A stretch of 64,000 bases of DNA. Source: Carex sylvatica. Lineage: Eukaryota > Streptophyta > Magnoliopsida > Poales > Cyperaceae. Both the position numbers and the translations under genes were made by a program. The notes under the pieces were generated by a model. That model was not told the origin of the DNA and ran no database searches. It worked only from the letters and a program-made list of their open reading frames with translations. The stretch is taken from the NCBI GenBank assembly GCA_964058845.1, contig CAXKVR010000325.1, positions 1 through 64,000 of the forward strand. Reading direction: 5' to 3'. Below, piece by piece: positions 60,317 to 64,000 of the stretch (positions within the stretch are counted from its first letter, which is position 1; every line of letters begins with the position of its first letter).

Positions 60317-61343
60317 GGGGGGGGGGTGGCGGCGTAAAGTTGTCAAAATCCATAAAAAAAATATACAGTTTATCATCACAGTAATGTAACTGCTGGGGTT
60401 TTGCGACAATTATCTTGAAGTATCTTTGGTGATCCAAACGTTAAAAAAACTTGGGTTCTGTGCAAGTAAGAATAAATATTGGGCTGTTCGCAGAAAGAAA
60501 AAGAAAAAGGAAAACACTAGTAAATGCTGTAAGAAAATGAAAATTTAGAAGTAGATGAAGGAAAGGATGCTTACAATCGACCCTGGTCAGCATGGCCAGT
60601 CCCGACATATTTGGCTTGGAGATGCTCAAGCTGTGAGTTTATGTTAAACCTGTCGCTGGCCTAGACAGTTTACAAGTGAACACAGAGGTACAATCAGACT
60701 AAACAGGCAAAAGGACTGGTACTGGACAAAAATAGGCATAAAAGGTAAAATGACTGGTACTGAAACTGGTATATTTGGGAATTTCTAGTTTGGATTCACT
60801 GATTTGGCCAGTACCAGAGTTTCACAGTATCTATGCCAAGATTGAATGTTTATGGACTTGTGCAAAATCAATTCATCGAAAGACAATACACTGCATAAAA
60901 CAACTAGAAAAATTAGAATAAGCTGGACAGTATTTCCTTAAATACCACTGTTACTGTTCTTAATTATACCAAGTATTTACTATCACCTTCCCGATGAATA
61001 TAAGAAAAACAGTCACAAGACTGCAAGTTCAGAATCCCACAAATCAACACAAATATATACAAAACCATACTGATTAGTAACGATCCACATTAACTGGGTA
61101 ATACAACGAAGGAAAGAGAATTTATATGGTATAACTTGTATACAAATTAATTAAGATTCTGTTAATTGGGTAATCAGGAACAATTAGCACATAATCTATA
61201 TCTGGAGTTTAGTACAAAATTCGCATACAAAATTAATCGAGATTCTGTCAGAGTGATTAGCAAAATTTTGGAGAAAATTAATCAAAACTGGATAGACTTG
61301 AATAATAAGGATTCTGAGAAATAAAGAAAATACTAACCTGCAT
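59464..61343 (-). CDS. SF3B5: Splicing factor 3B subunit 5 (SF3b10)
   Basis: SF3b5 is a small, highly conserved subunit of SF3b, the part of U2 snRNP that recognises the branch site. Exons in transcription order are 61343-61338, 60660-60575, 60009-59886 and 59511-59464, giving 87 residues. The first coding exon carries only Met-Gln, followed by a 677 bp intron. The rest is unmistakable: ASDRFNINSQLEHLQAKYVG, TGHADQGRFEWAVNINRD, CYASYIGHHPMLAYFAIAEN, ESIGRERYNYMQ and KMLLPCGPPPERDED. Length equals that of the family. The start is chosen because the family begins MQASDRF. The leader probably extends upstream (right), perhaps across another intron to the purine-rich sequence near 62190-62240. 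Confidence 0.94.
60286..60326. repeat. (GT)n followed by a run of about 27 G in SF3b5 intron 2
   Basis: Eight or so GT units pass directly into an uninterrupted G run, so on the transcribed strand of the gene the intron has (C)27(AC)n. It lies between exons 60575 and 60009 and does not touch the splice sites. Such homopolymers are also prone to assembly error. Confidence 0.95.
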
Positions 61344-62260
61344 TTTTCAGAACCAATAATATTCCTCTTCCAACTCAGATTAGTGTACTGATTTTGCTCC
61401 TTTAGTCTGTCTCTCTCTAAAACAAAAAAAAAATGCAATTAAAGAGTGGATGTGCTCTAATTACAGTCACAGTTTGTTTTCCAGGCACAATCATTCCACA
61501 ATTTATTATCTATATCAGGCTTTGAGGTAAACAAGTTCTATATTTCAACATTCAGAGACAATCAAAATTCAAATACCATAGAAGACAAATATAATATAGA
61601 CAGGCTTCTTCTTGAAAGGACAATATTTTTTAAGAAATCTACACAGCAAGTCACAGATCGATACAATCCAACAGCTGATCTAATTAAGCAACCAACAGAT
61701 CAATACACCTATAATCCTATTCACAAGTGTACAAACCAATAATTATGACTTATTCCTCCCTTTTTTCACTGATTCACTGCTTGAATTTAAAAAATTTCAC
61801 AATAATCAGTGGTTCGCTGTTTCACTCAAGAATCAAGTCTCGATTGCTAGATCTGAGCAAAATCAATGGGGAAAAATCGGAAAATTACAGATGCTTTGCC
61901 AATAAGAGAGAGATCAGGGATGAGTCGCCAAAACCCTAATTGATTTGGAGCTTGGAAATGAAAACTGAGAAGAGGGAGATCAGATAGGCTCTGATCGGAA
62001 CGAGTAAAAAAACGAAGAAATACGATTTGGAAATGGAATTCACGTGGTAGGACCGATCGGAAGCGAAGAAGTGACGAGAAATTATTTCAATCGGCGGGAT
62101 TTCAAGGAGGTCAAATCCCGTGATGAAATCCACCCCAAATCGATGAGATTTCACGAGAAACTTACGAAATAAACTGACGGACAAAAATCTCCTCTTCTTC
62201 TTCTCCGCTTCTCCTTCTCTTTCTGCTCCGCTATCTTGGTGTGGTAGGAATGTTTGAGTT
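61344..62260 (-). other. Probable 5' leader and promoter region of SF3b5
   Basis: A purine-rich stretch on the minus strand (agaagaagaagagg-type, 62185-62235) resembles plant leaders. If transcription starts there, a leader intron of about 800 bp would end near 61350. This is inference; no protein is encoded. Confidence 0.35.
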
Positions 62261-62547
62261 CCGACTAAACCTTTGTTCTCCAGTTGAACCCTCCGTTCTA
62301 TATATATTTTTTAATTTATCTTTTGTTATATCCGCTAAAGAAACAAAACCTAGACCATGACATAAAAGGTAATTATAAGAATTAGATGACATTTTATTAG
62401 TTTCACCTAATAAATTCTTGTCGGTTTAAACATTGTTTCTAATCAGAAAATTTCAATTCTAATTCGTTTCTATTGAATTCAAGTTATAAATCTGTACCGT
62501 TCTTTTCATATGGAACGAATCTCAAAGCAGACCCCTATAATTCCAAC
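62261..62547. other. AT-rich intergenic DNA
   Basis: No feature was recognised. Confidence 0.5.
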
Positions 62548-63081
62548 TCGGGTGTAAACGAACTGGCTCTGGCCGAGCTGGGTCTTAGCTCGGCTTGTTT
62601 ATTTTGGTCCGAGCCTGAACTGAGCGAGCTGGACCTAGGTCACCCGAGTCAAAAACCCTTGACTCGCTCGTAACAAGCCAGCCCAAACTAGCTCGCGAGC
62701 TGACAAGCTAGCTCGTTGGGCTTTATTAGGCTGCTATTATACAAATTAAAAAATATAAAAATAAGAAAATTCATTCAAAAATTTTAAGAAATTGTCCTGC
62801 AGACACATCTTCAAACAACTGAAACTCATATCCTTTCTTCCCAGACCAAAAATACATCAATTTTGCATAATTGTGCCTTTGAAAATAGGACTGGACTTAA
62901 AATTATACGAGGCTAAACTCTAAATCTATAGTAACTTAATGAGCTGAGCTGGCTCGGTCCGAGTTGACCCCTGGCTCAGCTTGTTTATTTTCGTCCGAGC
63001 CTGAGCCGAGCTGGCTCGTTAACAGCTCAGTCCACTACCGAGCGAGCTAGAGACGAGCCACGAGCTTTTTGTGCAGCCCTA
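62548..63081. mobile_element. hAT-type MITE rich in GAGCTNGCTCG motifs
   Basis: The element is flanked by an exact 8 bp duplication, attccaac (62540-62547 and 63082-63089). The ends, tcgggtgtaaacga and the complement of ttgtgcagcccta, are only loosely inverted. The subterminal zones on both sides are filled with gagctggctcg-like motifs and share the long phrase cagcttgtttatttt(g/c)gtccgagcctga. Confidence 0.7.
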
Positions 63082-63089
63082 ATTCCAAC

Positions 63090-64000
63090 TGACTCCGGAA
63101 TGAATTTGGCCCAACTGGATTAACCTGGGCCGTTCAATTTTTTAAATTTGTACCTCAGGTACCTTGGGGAAGACGGACTCGAAAGGATCAGGGGTTTTTC
63201 ATATCAGACGGTTGAGATTAAAACCAAATTTAATTAATAATATTGATCAAAATAAATAGCTTTTTATTGATAATATTGATCGAACTGCATAGGATTTGAT
63301 ATGAACACAATATGTCTACAATTTTATATTTTTATTTTGAAAAAAAAAATGTGTTGGTTAATCTGATTGTCAAATAAATTTATTCTCAATATAATAGTTT
63401 TAAAAATGAGAAAGGATTAAATTTTTGAAAAAAAAATGTGTTGGTTAATATAATTATTTTCACATTTCAGTCCCTCCCTCTAAACCCTAAATTATACATA
63501 TAAGGACCCTTAAATTCTGAATTAAGCATCTCCACAATTTAATGTTAATTCAAAAATTGTCAATAAGTTAGGCTAGTATTTGACATAGCGATAAAAAACA
63601 ATGTTTTTTATATAAGAGATCACAGATTTAAAATTGGATTGAAAGTTTCTTTGTAAATAATTAAATACTGAAAGGTATAAGAGGTCAATTAATGAATCGC
63701 TTCTAATTTTACATTTCAGCACATAACGAAAAAAAAATCAACACAAATATTTTCATATCCAAAAGGTAAAAATATTTACAGCTTTTATAAAAATGGAAAC
63801 GATGTTTATAACAACAAAAGTGTTTATACAATTAATAAAATAACTAATACTAAGAATTGAAAAGAATCCATCAGTTTATCTTAAAAAAGGAAACTATGGT
63901 GAAAAGCACAATATAAAGTCTATACAAAATTTAGAAATTACTCGTACATATTAGAAAAAAAAAAAAAAACTGTTAATATACGCATCTAATGCCGATCAAT
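63090..64000. other. AT-rich intergenic DNA to the window end
   Basis: There is no gene. The phrase gaaaaaaaaatgtgttggtta occurs twice (about 63340 and 63429, 89 bp apart). Confidence 0.45.

Overview
This 64 kb window is nuclear DNA of a land plant, most likely a flowering plant. It is AT-rich, its genes are split by many GT-AG introns, and the recognisable proteins are plant types (PEX22, a plant Lunapark, a PP2-B domain, a type-A response regulator, a plastid/mitochondrial-type oligopeptidase A). The species cannot be told from the sequence alone. Gene models were assembled by hand by joining exons across GT-AG introns; every joint given keeps the reading frame.

Genes in order: PEX22 (+, 3536-5875, 8 exons); a chimeric gene (+, 17861-20204, 6 exons) that joins the membrane hairpin of a Lunapark gene to the C-terminal part of an F-box/PP2-B protein; the full-length Lunapark gene (+, 24262-29883, 7 exons) with a very long repetitive acidic tail; a type-A two-component response regulator (-, 35087-35786, 4 exons); an oligopeptidase A of peptidase family M3 (-, 50600-57373, 17 exons); and SF3b subunit 5 (-, 59464-61343, 4 exons). 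Remnants include a LINE fragment (about 13958-14975) and a decayed piece of an oligopeptidase gene (about 46745-47000).

The genes do not form a pathway. The Lunapark gene and the chimera are paralogous over their first exons and repeat tail, so the chimera probably arose by local duplication plus capture of a PP2-B gene end. The chimera is open over 494 codons with all splice sites kept and is the most unusual thing here.

The rest is mostly small DNA transposons. The main family is a set of roughly 400 bp foldback (hairpin) elements, clustered at 9.5-17.5 kb and scattered elsewhere. They share one inner core but carry different outer ends, and many sit in TA/GA microsatellites. There are also hAT-type elements with 8 bp target duplications (one nested in a foldback element), two 120 bp Mutator-like MITEs, a MITE family found just upstream of both PEX22 and Lunapark, a probable LTR fragment at 0.6-2.0 kb carrying paired palindromes, and several minisatellites. 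The intervals 33-34 kb, 36-42 kb and 47-49 kb are AT-rich and show no gene.
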